A stretch of DNA of 64,000 nucleotides from Sulfuriferula plumbiphila (lineage in GTDB: Bacteria; Pseudomonadota; Gammaproteobacteria; Burkholderiales; Sulfuriferulaceae). The notes under the pieces are model-generated. The model saw only the letters and a program-made list of their open reading frames with translations, did not search any database and had not been told where the DNA came from. Of this stretch, positions 26,943 through 35,372 are shown piece after piece (within the stretch, counting starts at the first letter, position 1; each line of letters opens with the position of its first letter). Position numbers and translations under genes: made by a program. The stretch lies in contig NZ_AP021884.1 in assembly GCF_009938015.1 (NCBI RefSeq), forward strand, positions 558,001-622,000. The letters run 5' to 3'.

Positions 26943-27371
26943 TTACTTATGGTCAACGTCTTTTTTCATGGGCGCCAGAATCGCCAGCAGCTTGTTGCCC
27001 GCACCAATGGGCACATTGTTGTCGGCAAAGGACATTTGCAGGTCTTCCACCAGTGCGTTGAACTGTGCGGAATTGATGTTCATGCCCTTGTGCGCTTCAG
27101 CCATGCTTTCGCCCGTATAAGTACACGGACCGCCTGTCTTTGCACATACCTGCTCTACCAGCATCATTTTCAAGTGCGGGATGTTGGCATTGGCAAAGAT
27201 TGGGTTGATCCGCTTGTCCGCCAGTACGTGAGTCAACAAGTCGTCAATGATTTTGGTAACGCCCGGCTTGCCGCCCAGCTGGTCATACAGGATGGGACTG
27301 TCTGCTGCCACGGCCAGATTGATGGACAGCGCCGCAAGCAGTCCGGTGAGAAGAATACGAGTTGGTTTCAT
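26943..27371 (-). CDS. Exported group I truncated hemoglobin
   Basis: A 142-residue protein with a clear signal peptide (residues 1-22, ending LAVAADS), so it should be periplasmic, which is uncommon for this family. The 2-on-2 globin region begins LYDQLGGKPGVTKIIDDLL. The proximal heme His is in AEAHKGMNI. Two Cys (VCAKTGGPC) could form a disulfide outside the cytoplasm. Roles known for the family are NO dioxygenation and O2 or peroxide handling. It lies between the DUF3034 and cupredoxin genes. Confidence 0.85.
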   Translation of the reverse strand: MKPTRILLTGLLAALSINLAVAADSPILYDQLGGKPGVTKIIDDLLTHVLADKRINPIFANANIPHLKMMLVEQVCAKTGGPCTYTGESMAEAHKGMNINSAQFNALVEDLQMSFADNNVPIGAGNKLLAILAPMKKDVDHK

Positions 27372-27386
27372 GAAATTGCTCCTGGA

Positions 27387-28346
27387 TTAGAAACTGAATT
27401 GACCGGACACATACACACCGCGCTTACTGGTCGAATTGGCGTCAGGTCGAGTGGTATCGGGTAACGCTCCCAAATCGGCATACGCTGCCACCAACGCAAA
27501 GCGTTTGTTGGGAATGTAAGCGATATAAGCATCTTTGTAGGCATCCTGTTTGGTGTGCACGCCAAGCGGTGCGCCTAATCCGTTATCCGGATTCTGACGG
27601 TATTCTGCGCCCACCAGCCAGGTATTGGCCGGGTCGAGGAATACGCCCACCGAACCTTCAAATCTGGCTTTATAGCTGTCGTTGCCGGGGCCACCAAAAC
27701 CCAGCAATCCCATCTGGTTGGCTTTGGTCATGCGCACCGTACCGTTCAACAGCACATTGCGGCCTGCCAGGCCACCCAGAAATACTTTGGTGGCCGCCAG
27801 ATAGAAGTCGGTGCCCGAGTCGTGACGTGCTCCCAGCACCTTTGGAATAAAGCTGTAATCGAGGTTGCGCTTGTACTGTATGCCAAATGCAACCTGCGGC
27901 AGCAGGCTGTCCTGAGCGTAAATCGCATCGCCGAATAATTTTACTTTCGCACCAAAAACATCCTGGCGGATAGCCGGCGATATATTGAGCCCAAGTCCTG
28001 ACAATACGGTATTGTCCAGGCTCAGTCTTTGCCGTGCGTATGACAATTCCACGCGATCATACAGGCCGATCGCCGCACCGGTGCTGACCAGGTCATAATT
28101 GGGAACTCTGACATTCGTCAGGAATGCGCTGCCACCAATTTCATCTTCGGTTCCGTAGCCGGAAATGAGCGCCCAGGGCACTATCCCGCCGCCCGCAGAA
28201 CCTTCAATCTGGGTAGCGCCTCCGGTAGCCAGCAGGCGCCCGCCGGCATGTGCGGCTGATGCGCCTGATACACACAATCCCAATGCCAAGCCACACGACA
28301 GCAGGGCGCTGTTCAGTTTTTTCCTTCTCAACGCGACTCCAGACAT
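27387..28346 (-). CDS. DUF3034 family outer-membrane beta-barrel-like protein
   Basis: A 319-residue protein with a signal peptide (cleavage near ASAAHAGG). The rest is rich in alternating polar/hydrophobic strands with aromatic girdle residues, and it ends with Phe (YVSGQFSF), the usual signal for insertion into the outer membrane. The pattern fits DUF3034, a family of unknown role found mostly in betaproteobacteria. GAGGAGG precedes ATG 28346. It follows the ferritin-like gene. Confidence 0.75.
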   Translation of the reverse strand: MSGVALRRKKLNSALLSCGLALGLCVSGASAAHAGGRLLATGGATQIEGSAGGGIVPWALISGYGTEDEIGGSAFLTNVRVPNYDLVSTGAAIGLYDRVELSYARQRLSLDNTVLSGLGLNISPAIRQDVFGAKVKLFGDAIYAQDSLLPQVAFGIQYKRNLDYSFIPKVLGARHDSGTDFYLAATKVFLGGLAGRNVLLNGTVRMTKANQMGLLGFGGPGNDSYKARFEGSVGVFLDPANTWLVGAEYRQNPDNGLGAPLGVHTKQDAYKDAYIAYIPNKRFALVAAYADLGALPDTTRPDANSTSKRGVYVSGQFSF

Positions 28347-28414
28347 ACAGCCTCCTCGTAAATTTCAATATTCATAAAATGTTTCTTGCGGATGTTTCCC
28401 GGTACAGTGGGTGT

Positions 28415-28469
28415 CCTGCCGCATTGATTCATGGCTCAGGAAAACGCCTGTAAATTGGGTTGCGGCAGG
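28415..28469. repeat. Perfect 9-bp inverted repeat with 37-base loop
   Basis: CCTGCCGCA (28415-28423) and TGCGGCAGG (28461-28469) are exact complements. They lie in the 166-base gap between the ferritin-like and DUF3034 genes. No T-run follows on either strand. It may be an mRNA structure separating expression of the two genes. Confidence 0.4.
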
Positions 28470-28512
28470 GCCTCGACAATGGGCTGAAAACACAACCGGG
28501 AAACAATGCCAG

Positions 28513-29109
28513 TTAGCCAATAAATGCCGCAGGGACAGGGTCTTCACCCAAGGCATTGAGCAAGACCGACCAATGCATGGTTTCATCGCCGAGTATGCTT
28601 GCCGCCGCCTTGGCTAGTTCACGGTTATGAAATACCGGTACTGCGCCTAGATACGCGAGTGCCGCGCCATGTTCCAAGCCCGCAGCGAAACGAAGTACGT
28701 CGGCCTGGTTCTTGAGCTTCTCTACCGGAAAGCCGTAGCCGTTCGCTGCGAGCGCTTCGACTGGCGTGCCGCCCAGTTTCTTGACGGTGGCACTCAATAC
28801 GTCAGCATGGGCGCGATGGTGCCCCTGAAATTTCACCGCCACTGCAAGCACGGGTTTTTGCAGTAAATTGCTTTCTGCGCCCACCTGATAAGCTGCAATG
28901 GCCTGATATTCAAGAGCCAGCGCAGTATTGAGGACGGCGACGTCGTCATGGTCGCTCTTGGAGATGCCGGCTTTCATGGCCGCAGCGGCGGCTGGATTGG
29001 TGTGCGCAAGACTGACAGCCGCCAGTGCGCCCAGGGACAATACACTCGCCTGGCGCATGAATCCCCGGCGTGCGGGGTCGTTAAGAATGTTGCTCAGATC
29101 GTTTTGCAT
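28513..29109 (-). CDS. Tat-type ferritin-like domain protein
   Basis: A 198-residue protein. The N-terminus has ARRGFMRQASVLSLGALAAVSLAHT, a twin-arginine-like signal, so it is probably exported folded. The body is a four-helix ferritin-like domain with candidate diiron residues in ALALEYQAIAAY, HHRAHADVL, AAGLEHGAALAY and GDETMHWSVLLN. AAGGAG lies about eight bases before ATG 29109; the in-frame GTG two codons upstream is too close to that site. It is 63 bases downstream of the anti-sigma gene, a common arrangement. Confidence 0.8.
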   Translation of the reverse strand: MQNDLSNILNDPARRGFMRQASVLSLGALAAVSLAHTNPAAAAAMKAGISKSDHDDVAVLNTALALEYQAIAAYQVGAESNLLQKPVLAVAVKFQGHHRAHADVLSATVKKLGGTPVEALAANGYGFPVEKLKNQADVLRFAAGLEHGAALAYLGAVPVFHNRELAKAAASILGDETMHWSVLLNALGEDPVPAAFIG

Positions 29110-29178
29110 TTCCACTCTCCTTTTAGGTGATTGGGTAAGCTACCCACTACCATTTACGAGAGCCAATGCAAATTGGAT

Positions 29179-29853
29179 TCAGGAAACGACTAAAGGCCCC
29201 TGATATAACACTGGACCAGTAGGTTGGCCAGTAGGAGAACCGCCGGCAGGTTCCAGGCTGATCGCTACCGCTTGTGCGTGCGCGAACTGGCCGCGTACCT
29301 GCGTCGGCAGCACTGCGGTTTTGCTGCCGGCAAGTGGCACGAGGCCCAGAGACACGGGTTTGCCACCCTCGGGGAGCAGCCACAGTTGCAGGGATTGATT
29401 CGCGGCCAGCATGCGTGGCGCCAAGGCCTTGATGGTGAGTTGGGAAGCGCGCGCGCTCACTATCCATGCCGGTTTGGCATGTGTATCTGTAATGAGCGCC
29501 ACATAAGCAATCTCCGGAGTGCGCATAGGCGCAACAGCGATATACAGTGCGAGCCCAGCCGCAGCGGCGGTGGAAACCAGGCCAAGATTGCGCCAGAAGA
29601 CGAGACTCCAGCGTGATACTGCTTGAACCCCGATGCGCGCCTGGATGCGGCGCCACACGCGCGGTGGGGGAGCAACCGGCGGCAGCGCGTGCGCCAGCGG
29701 CATCAGCCGCGTCTGCCACGCCGCTACCTCATCGCGTAGACTTGCGTCGCGCAGCAGCAAACGCTCGAAGCGCGCCCGTGCACGGCCCTGAAGTGTGCCC
29801 AGCACATATTCGCCTGCCAACCTTTGCTGTAGTTCGGGATCGTTATACTTCAT
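29179..29853 (-). CDS. Anti-sigma factor, RskA/anti-sigma-K type
   Basis: A 224-residue protein. The N-terminal part (YVLGTLQGRARARFERLLLRD...VAAWQTRLMPL) is the cytoplasmic sigma-binding region. One membrane helix follows at about residues 90-110 (LGLVSTAAAAGLALYIAVAP). The C-terminal periplasmic domain has SLQLWLLPEGGKPVSLGL, typical of RskA. Its start overlaps the end of the sigma gene by 11 bases, so production is coupled. Stress probably triggers proteolysis and releases the sigma factor. Confidence 0.88.
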   Translation of the reverse strand: MKYNDPELQQRLAGEYVLGTLQGRARARFERLLLRDASLRDEVAAWQTRLMPLAHALPPVAPPPRVWRRIQARIGVQAVSRWSLVFWRNLGLVSTAAAAGLALYIAVAPMRTPEIAYVALITDTHAKPAWIVSARASQLTIKALAPRMLAANQSLQLWLLPEGGKPVSLGLVPLAGSKTAVLPTQVRGQFAHAQAVAISLEPAGGSPTGQPTGPVLYQGPLVVS

Positions 29854-30409
29854 GCGAATCTTCCAAACACTTTTTAATTGCGCCCATTCCGCGTCTGATC
29901 CACGTTTTTACGGTACCTATTGGCTGCTGCATATGTTGCGCCAGCTCTGAATGCGTCAAGCCATGCCAGAAAGCGAGTGCAATCGTTTGTCTTAGCCTGG
30001 CTTCGATCCGTCCCATGCAGTCATTCAACGCTGTTGCATCGCGTGACTGCTCAAGCCGTTCGAACAGGCTTGCGGATTCGTCCTTCCAGGTTTCCTCGGC
30101 ATCCTCGTCCGCAGCGTCCTCGCGCTGTGGACGCCGCAGCCAGTCCAGGGCACGATTGCGCACAATATGCGTCATCCAGGTCAACGGTGCCGCTTTCCCG
30201 CTCACATAGCCCGGGGCATGATGCCAGATATTGACGAACGCCTCCTGCAAAACCTCTTCTGCCCAGTCCTGTCTTCTGACTATACGTAATGCAACGGCAA
30301 ACAGTTTTGCGGACGTGACGCGATATAGACGCTCGAATGCCTGCTGATCCCTGAGGGCGCAGCGGGAAAGCAGGTTGATCAGGGGATCTTCAGCAGAAGG
30401 CGGCAGCAT
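29843..30409 (-). CDS. ECF RNA polymerase sigma factor (SigK-like)
   Basis: A 188-residue sigma-70 family protein lacking regions 1 and 3. Region 2 is DQQAFERLYRVTSAKLFAVALRIV...AEEVLQEAFVNIW, with the -10 recognition WMTHIVRNRALDWLRR. Region 4 is ALAFWHGLTHSELAQHMQQPIGTVKTWIRRG. The start is uncertain: the frame is open to a TTG at 30475, and neither start has a clear ribosome-binding site. The directly coupled RskA-type gene identifies the pair. Its likely regulon includes the four exported proteins downstream. Confidence 0.9.
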   Translation of the reverse strand: MLPPSAEDPLINLLSRCALRDQQAFERLYRVTSAKLFAVALRIVRRQDWAEEVLQEAFVNIWHHAPGYVSGKAAPLTWMTHIVRNRALDWLRRPQREDAADEDAEETWKDESASLFERLEQSRDATALNDCMGRIEARLRQTIALAFWHGLTHSELAQHMQQPIGTVKTWIRRGMGAIKKCLEDSHEV

Positions 30410-30606
30410 GTGATTGGGGTCGGTGATGTTGGTGGCGATCGTAAACAGCGTGCATGGCAAAAATTTGATGTTCAAGAGCTTGCTGCCGCCAGCATATTGC
30501 TGCTGCTACGATCGCCGACATGGGTACGAAGCCGCTGACATCGGATATCGCTCCAATGGGAGGATTCACGCCATGAAGGTGTTTCTTGATGATGAAGGAG
30601 ATTTTG

Positions 30607-30921
30607 ATGATTGTATTCCCGTGGTTCATCGGACGATGCTTTCAGGCGGCGATGCGCTTACTGCGTGTGCGATGCAGTGTGGTCACCGGATGGACACTGC
30701 GGGACACACGGCTCTGCCTTGGTGCCATGCAAAAGGCCCTGCGCACGGCGGTTTTTGGCTTGCGGCACGGGCGCAACCATACAAGCAGGCCATGGCGACT
30801 GAACATTCACTGGCCGGGGATTTTCACATACTTCTTATTAATCCGCCACAATCGACCGGCTTGCTCACGTAGGTCTTTGCATTTTCGTCTCCCTGCCCAA
30901 GTCCTGGGCCAGGGCTGCTAA
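30607..30921 (+). CDS. Small hypothetical protein, uncertain
   Basis: A possible 104-residue basic protein with a hydrophobic N-terminus ([19 protein letters not shown]). AAGGAG lies six bases before ATG 30607, which is the main argument for it. Amino-acid composition (many Arg, Cys, His, Trp) is unlike the neighbours, and I recognise no family. It lies divergent from the ECF sigma gene and runs into the end of trmL. If it is not real, 30476-30917 is an empty intergenic stretch. Confidence 0.25.
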   Translation: MIVFPWFIGRCFQAAMRLLRVRCSVVTGWTLRDTRLCLGAMQKALRTAVFGLRHGRNHTSRPWRLNIHWPGIFTYFLLIRHNRPACSRRSLHFRLPAQVLGQGC

Positions 30922-31382
30922 ATACCACCGCCAAACCCGTTCTGCCGCCATGCTTCAAACACCGTCACCGCTACCGAGTTCGACAAATTCAGGCTGCGGC
31001 TCCCCGCCATCATCGGCAGGCGGATGCGCCGCTCGCTGGTGAATTCATCCAGCACGTCACCCGGCAGCCCGCGCGTTTCCGGGCCGAATACAAACACGTC
31101 GCCCGGCGCGAATTGGCAGCAACCGATACTGGCCGAAGCTTTGGTAGTGAGCGCAAACATGCGCTGTCCGTTCAGCCCGGCGCGGCACGCCGCCCAGTCT
31201 TCATGCACCATCACCCTGGCGTACTCGTGGTAATCCAGCCCGGCGCGGCGTAGTTGTTTGTCTTCCAGCACAAAGCCCAGCGGTTTGACCAGATGCAGGG
31301 TGCAGCCAGTATTGGCCGCGAGGCGAATGACATTGCCGGTGTTGGGCGGGATTTCCGGCTGATAGAGAACGATGTTGAACAT
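30918..31382 (-). CDS. trmL: tRNA (cytidine/uridine-34 2'-O)-methyltransferase TrmL
   Basis: A 154-residue SPOUT methyltransferase. It has the motif-1 region [20 protein letters not shown], motif 2 [12 protein letters not shown] and motif 3 [16 protein letters not shown] that form the trefoil-knot SAM site. It methylates the wobble base of tRNA-Leu isoacceptors. It is the usual minimal length for the family. It is divergent from gshA, with only about 60 bases between the starts. Confidence 0.93.
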   Translation of the reverse strand: MFNIVLYQPEIPPNTGNVIRLAANTGCTLHLVKPLGFVLEDKQLRRAGLDYHEYARVMVHEDWAACRAGLNGQRMFALTTKASASIGCCQFAPGDVFVFGPETRGLPGDVLDEFTSERRIRLPMMAGSRSLNLSNSVAVTVFEAWRQNGFGGGI

Positions 31383-31443
31383 GGGCGGAAAGACCGGGTT
31401 TACGGGATATAATCAATGCATAACGATTACACGAGGTTTGCGC

Positions 31444-32724
31444 ATGGTACCGCATTTAACGACTGCCCTCACCGGGCCGCTGCTGGACATGGAGCGGCTG
31501 ATTTTGGGCGCTACCCCGCAGATTGAACGCTGGTTTCGCAACCAGTGGCAGGAGCACGCCGCACCGTTTTACACCTCGGTGGATTTGCGTAACAGCGGCT
31601 TCAAGCTTGCACCCGTAGATACCAACCTGTTCCCCGGCGGGTTTAATAATCTCAATCCCGATTTCATCCCGCTGGCGGTGCAGGCGGCGATGAGCGCGGT
31701 GGAAAAAATCTGCCCGGATGCGCAGCGCCTGTTGCTGATCCCGGAAAACCACACGCGCAATCTGTTCTATCTGCAAAACGTGGCGCAGCTGGCCAGTATC
31801 CTGCAGCAAACCGGCATGGAAGTGCGCCTGGGCAGCCTGATACCCGAGCTCACCGGGCCGCTCAAGGTGGATTTGCCAGACGGCGCATCGCTGCTGCTCG
31901 AACCCGTTGTGCGTCATGGCAACCGCATCGGTGTGGCGGGGTTCAACCCGTGTGCGATCCTGCTCAACAACGATCTCTCCGGCGGCATCCCCGCGCTGCT
32001 GCAAAACATTGAGCAATCGCTGCTGCCGCCCCTGCACGCTGGCTGGCATGTGCGCCGCAAGTCACGCCATTTTGCTGCCTACAATCAGGTGGCGACGGAG
32101 TTCGCCGCGCTGATCGGGCTCGATCCATGGTTCATCAATCCGTATTTTTCCACCTGCGGACGCGTCAATTTTCAAGAGCGCCAGGGCGAGGAATGCCTTG
32201 AGAAGAACGCTGCCATCGTGCTCGAAAAAATCCGCAAGAAATACGCTGAATACAGGATTGACGCCGAGCCTTTTGTGATTGCCAAGGCGGATGCCGGTAC
32301 CTACGGCATGGGCATCATGACGGTGAAAGACCCGTCCGAAGTGCGCGAGCTGAATCGCAAGCAGCGCAACAAAATGGCGGTGGGCAAGGAAGGCCAGCAA
32401 ATTTCCGAGGTCATTATCCAGGAGGGGGTGCACACCTTCGAGAGTATCAACGACGCGGTGGCAGAACCGGTGGTGTACATGGTGGACCATTTCGTGGTGG
32501 GCGGGTTTTATCGCGTGCATACCGGGCGCGGACCGGATGAGAACCTGAACGCACCGGGGATGCACTTCGTGCCGCTGGCATTCGCAACCCCGTGTTGCAC
32601 ACCCAACCGGTCAGCCAATCCCGATTCCACCCCCAACCGCTTCTATACTTACGGCGTGGTGGCACGGCTGGCGATGCTGGCGGCATCCATCGAGCTGGAA
32701 CAAACCGACCCGGACAATCAATGA
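31444..32724 (+). CDS. gshA: Glutamate--cysteine ligase (proteobacterial gshA_ferroox type)
   Basis: A 426-residue enzyme for the first step of glutathione synthesis. The sequence (SVDLRNSGFKLAPVDTNLFPGGFNNL, IAKADAGTYGMGIMTVKDP, EPVVYMVDHFVVGGFYRVH) is the type found in Acidithiobacillus and many betaproteobacteria. It is unrelated in length to the E. coli GshA of 518 residues. The start ATG 31444 follows GAGG by about eight bases. The frame upstream to 31372 overlaps the trmL start and is ignored. Its stop overlaps gshB (ATGA). Confidence 0.9.
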   Translation: MVPHLTTALTGPLLDMERLILGATPQIERWFRNQWQEHAAPFYTSVDLRNSGFKLAPVDTNLFPGGFNNLNPDFIPLAVQAAMSAVEKICPDAQRLLLIPENHTRNLFYLQNVAQLASILQQTGMEVRLGSLIPELTGPLKVDLPDGASLLLEPVVRHGNRIGVAGFNPCAILLNNDLSGGIPALLQNIEQSLLPPLHAGWHVRRKSRHFAAYNQVATEFAALIGLDPWFINPYFSTCGRVNFQERQGEECLEKNAAIVLEKIRKKYAEYRIDAEPFVIAKADAGTYGMGIMTVKDPSEVRELNRKQRNKMAVGKEGQQISEVIIQEGVHTFESINDAVAEPVVYMVDHFVVGGFYRVHTGRGPDENLNAPGMHFVPLAFATPCCTPNRSANPDSTPNRFYTYGVVARLAMLAASIELEQTDPDNQ

Positions 32725-33662
32725 ATCTTGCCTTCATCCTCGACCCGCCAGCCACGCTCAAGGCCTATAAGGACAGTTCGGTTGCCATGCTGCGCGAAGC
32801 GGGGGCACGCGGGCATGCGCTGTTTGCACTGCGCCAGGCGGACATTATCCTGCGTGACAATCAAGTCATCGGCTATGCCAAGCCACTGCGCGTTGCTGCC
32901 GACAACGCCAACTGGTTTGAGCTGGGACACGCCGAGGCGACGCCATTGAACCGCTTCGACGCGGTGGTGATGCGCAAAGACCCGCCGTTCGATACCGAAT
33001 ACCTGTACACCACGCATCTGCTGGAGCTGGCGCAAGGCCACGGTGCACGGGTATTCAACCGCCCCGATGCCTTGCGCGATTTCAATGAAAAACTCGCCAT
33101 CGCGCGCTTCCCGCAATTTACCGTGCCCACCCTGGTGACGCGGTGCGCCTTCCACATCCACGCATTCCTCGCCGAGCACGGCGATGTGATTCTCAAGCCG
33201 CTGGACGGCATGGGCGGGGCGGGTATTTTCCGGGTGCGTCGCGGTGACGCCAATCTCAATGTCATCGTGGAAACATTGACCCGGCTGGAAACCCGTACGG
33301 TTATGGCGCAACGTTATATCCCGGAAATTACCCGGGGCGACAAGCGTATCCTGCTGATTGATGGCGAGGTGGTGCCGTTTGCCCTGGCGCGTATTCCCGC
33401 CGAGGGTGAGACGCGCGGCAACCTGGCTGCGGGCGGACGCGGTGTCGCGCAGCCCTTGTCCGCACGCGACCGTGAAATTGCGCATACCATTGCGCCGGTG
33501 TTGCGCGATCTGGGCCTGTTTTTGGTCGGGCTGGACGTGATCGGCGACCATCTCACCGAAATCAACGTCACCAGCCCCACCGGATTTCAGGAAATCGCCC
33601 AGCAGACCGGTTTTAACGTGGCAGGGATATTCATCGATGCGCTGGAGCGGCGATGCGCCTGA
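32721..33662 (+). CDS. gshB: Glutathione synthetase
   Basis: A 313-residue ATP-grasp ligase joining gamma-glutamylcysteine and glycine. It contains FILDPPATLKAYKDSSVAML, MRKDPPFDTEYLYTTH, the ATP-binding VILKPLDGMGGAGIFRV and the C-terminal NVTSPTGFQEI. It overlaps gshA at its start and apbE at its end. A complete local glutathione pathway suits the glutaredoxin and thioredoxin genes further on in the window. Confidence 0.96.
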   Translation: MNLAFILDPPATLKAYKDSSVAMLREAGARGHALFALRQADIILRDNQVIGYAKPLRVAADNANWFELGHAEATPLNRFDAVVMRKDPPFDTEYLYTTHLLELAQGHGARVFNRPDALRDFNEKLAIARFPQFTVPTLVTRCAFHIHAFLAEHGDVILKPLDGMGGAGIFRVRRGDANLNVIVETLTRLETRTVMAQRYIPEITRGDKRILLIDGEVVPFALARIPAEGETRGNLAAGGRGVAQPLSARDREIAHTIAPVLRDLGLFLVGLDVIGDHLTEINVTSPTGFQEIAQQTGFNVAGIFIDALERRCA

Positions 33663-34666
33663 TGAGCGTTGTTGCGCTATTGCTGCTGATGCTGACGGGT
33701 TGCGCCAAGCATCCTCTCTACACTCAGGAGAGCTATGTCTTCGGCACGCGTGTGGAGGTGAGCATCTACGGCGAACCGGAAGCCAGGGCACGTCGTGTCA
33801 CGGCGCAAATATTGCGTGATTTCGACCAGATGCATCACAGCCTGCATGCCTGGGAGCCGGGCACGCTGGAGCGTATGAACGGCATTTTCGCGCTGAGTCC
33901 GAGCAAGGCAGCGATTGCACCCGGCATGATCCCGATTATTCGTGACGCCACCCGCTATTCGGAACAATCGCAAGGCCTGTTCAATCCGGCCATAGGCAAC
34001 CTGATCCGGCTGTGGGGGTTCCAGTCCGATACTTTCAAGGCGAAATTGCCCGACCCGGCAAAAATCGCCGAACTGGTGCGCGCCAACCCGCAAATGCATG
34101 ACATTGTCATCGACGGCATTCTATTCCATAGCACCAACCCTGCCGTGCGTCTCGATCTGGGCGGCTACGCCAAGGGCTATGCGCTGGACGTGGCAGCCAG
34201 CTACCTGCGCAGCCAGGGGGTAAAAAACGCACTGATCAATATTGGCGGCAATATCCTGGCGCTGGGGCAGCACGGCGACCGTCCCTGGCGCGTGGGTATC
34301 CAGAATCCGCGCGCTCCTGGCCCCATTGCCACGCTGGAATTGCGCGACGGCGAAGCCATCGGCACCTCGGGTGATTATCAGCGCTACTTCGAAGTGGGCG
34401 GCAAGCGCTATTGCCACATCATCGATCCGCGCACCGGCTGGCCCGCGCAGGGGGTGCAGGCGGTCACGGTGCTGGTTCCGCCGTCAGCTCATGCCGGCAC
34501 CTTGTCCGATGTCGCCAGCAAGCCCATTTTCATTGCGGGCAGCGCAGGCTGGCGCGCAGCAGCGCAGCGCATGGGGGTCGCCAATGTGATGTTTATAGAC
34601 GGGCAGGGGCATGTTGAACTCACCGACAGCATGAAACAGCGCCTGCGTTTCGAACCACGCTCCTGA
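33653..34666 (+). CDS. apbE: FAD:protein FMN transferase (ApbE), lipoprotein
   Basis: A 337-residue exported enzyme that flavinylates Thr residues of periplasmic-side redox proteins. It has the lipobox LLMLTGCAKH (Cys17). The ApbE core includes FGTRVEVSIYG, RLDLGGYAKGYALD, INIGGNILALG and CHIIDPRTGWP. It begins inside the gshB stop region, so it is translationally linked with glutathione genes although its role is unrelated. No NqrC/RnfG substrate is in the window. Confidence 0.93.
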   Translation: MRLMSVVALLLLMLTGCAKHPLYTQESYVFGTRVEVSIYGEPEARARRVTAQILRDFDQMHHSLHAWEPGTLERMNGIFALSPSKAAIAPGMIPIIRDATRYSEQSQGLFNPAIGNLIRLWGFQSDTFKAKLPDPAKIAELVRANPQMHDIVIDGILFHSTNPAVRLDLGGYAKGYALDVAASYLRSQGVKNALINIGGNILALGQHGDRPWRVGIQNPRAPGPIATLELRDGEAIGTSGDYQRYFEVGGKRYCHIIDPRTGWPAQGVQAVTVLVPPSAHAGTLSDVASKPIFIAGSAGWRAAAQRMGVANVMFIDGQGHVELTDSMKQRLRFEPRS

Positions 34667-34708
34667 CTGCGGTAGAATGATAGTCCCGCTTAATCTGATT
34701 CGATAACC

Positions 34709-35122
34709 ATGATTGGCATACTCATCGTCGCCCACGGCAGTCTGGGCGAAAGTCTGATTCAATGCGCCACGCACGTAATGGGCGAGCGCCCGCCTTTGCT
34801 CACTCCGTTGAACGTGATTGATTGCCCGGACATCATGACGATGACGGCAAAAGCCCAGCAGCTGATTGAAGAGCTTGACCAGGGCGACGGCGTGTTGATG
34901 CTGTCCGACATCTATGGCGCCACACCGTGCAATACTGCCTGTCGCCTGCTTTATCCGGGGCGCGTGGAAGGTATTGCCGGGGTCAACCTGCCCATGCTGA
35001 TCCGCGCGCTCACCTATCGTCATGAGCCGCTCGACAAACTGGTAATCAAGGCACTCTCCGGTGGCCACGAAGGCATTCTGCATATTTCACCGGAGCTGTG
35101 TGATGCTGCAACAGGACGTTGA
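34709..35122 (+). CDS. PTS EIIA component, mannose family
   Basis: A 137-residue phosphocarrier. It starts IGILIVAHGSLGESLIQCA, in which the His of VAHGSLG is the phosphorylation site. The middle motif MLSDIYGATPCNTAC is also typical of EIIA-Man. No EIIB, EIIC or EIID gene is adjacent, so with HPr and EI it forms an incomplete, probably regulatory, PTS. Its coding end overlaps the HPr start by 20 bases. Confidence 0.92.
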   Translation: MIGILIVAHGSLGESLIQCATHVMGERPPLLTPLNVIDCPDIMTMTAKAQQLIEELDQGDGVLMLSDIYGATPCNTACRLLYPGRVEGIAGVNLPMLIRALTYRHEPLDKLVIKALSGGHEGILHISPELCDAATGR

Positions 35123-35372
35123 AATCATCAACAAGCTCGGGCTGCATGCGCGCGCATCGGCCAAGCTCACGCAGACCGCCGGGCAGTTCCAGAGCGCAAT
35201 CTGGCTCACTCGCAACAACCGCCGGGTCAACGCCAAAAGCATCATGGGCGTGATGATGCTGGCAGCGGCCAAAGGCAGCACTCTCAGTATCGAAACCGAG
35301 GGTGCGGATGAGGCTGCGGCCATGGACGCCCTGCTGGCGCTGATCAACGACAAGTTTGGAGAAGGCGAGTGA
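35103..35372 (+). CDS. ptsH: Phosphocarrier protein HPr
   Basis: An 89-residue HPr. The active-site His is in INKLGLHARASAKL (His16), and the region around the regulatory Ser site reads NAKSIMGVMMLA. ATG 35103 lies within the EIIA gene. The stop overlaps the ptsI start (GTGA). It passes phosphate from EI to EIIA. The Ser motif means control by an HPr kinase is conceivable, but no hprK is in the window. Confidence 0.94.
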   Translation: MLQQDVEIINKLGLHARASAKLTQTAGQFQSAIWLTRNNRRVNAKSIMGVMMLAAAKGSTLSIETEGADEAAAMDALLALINDKFGEGE

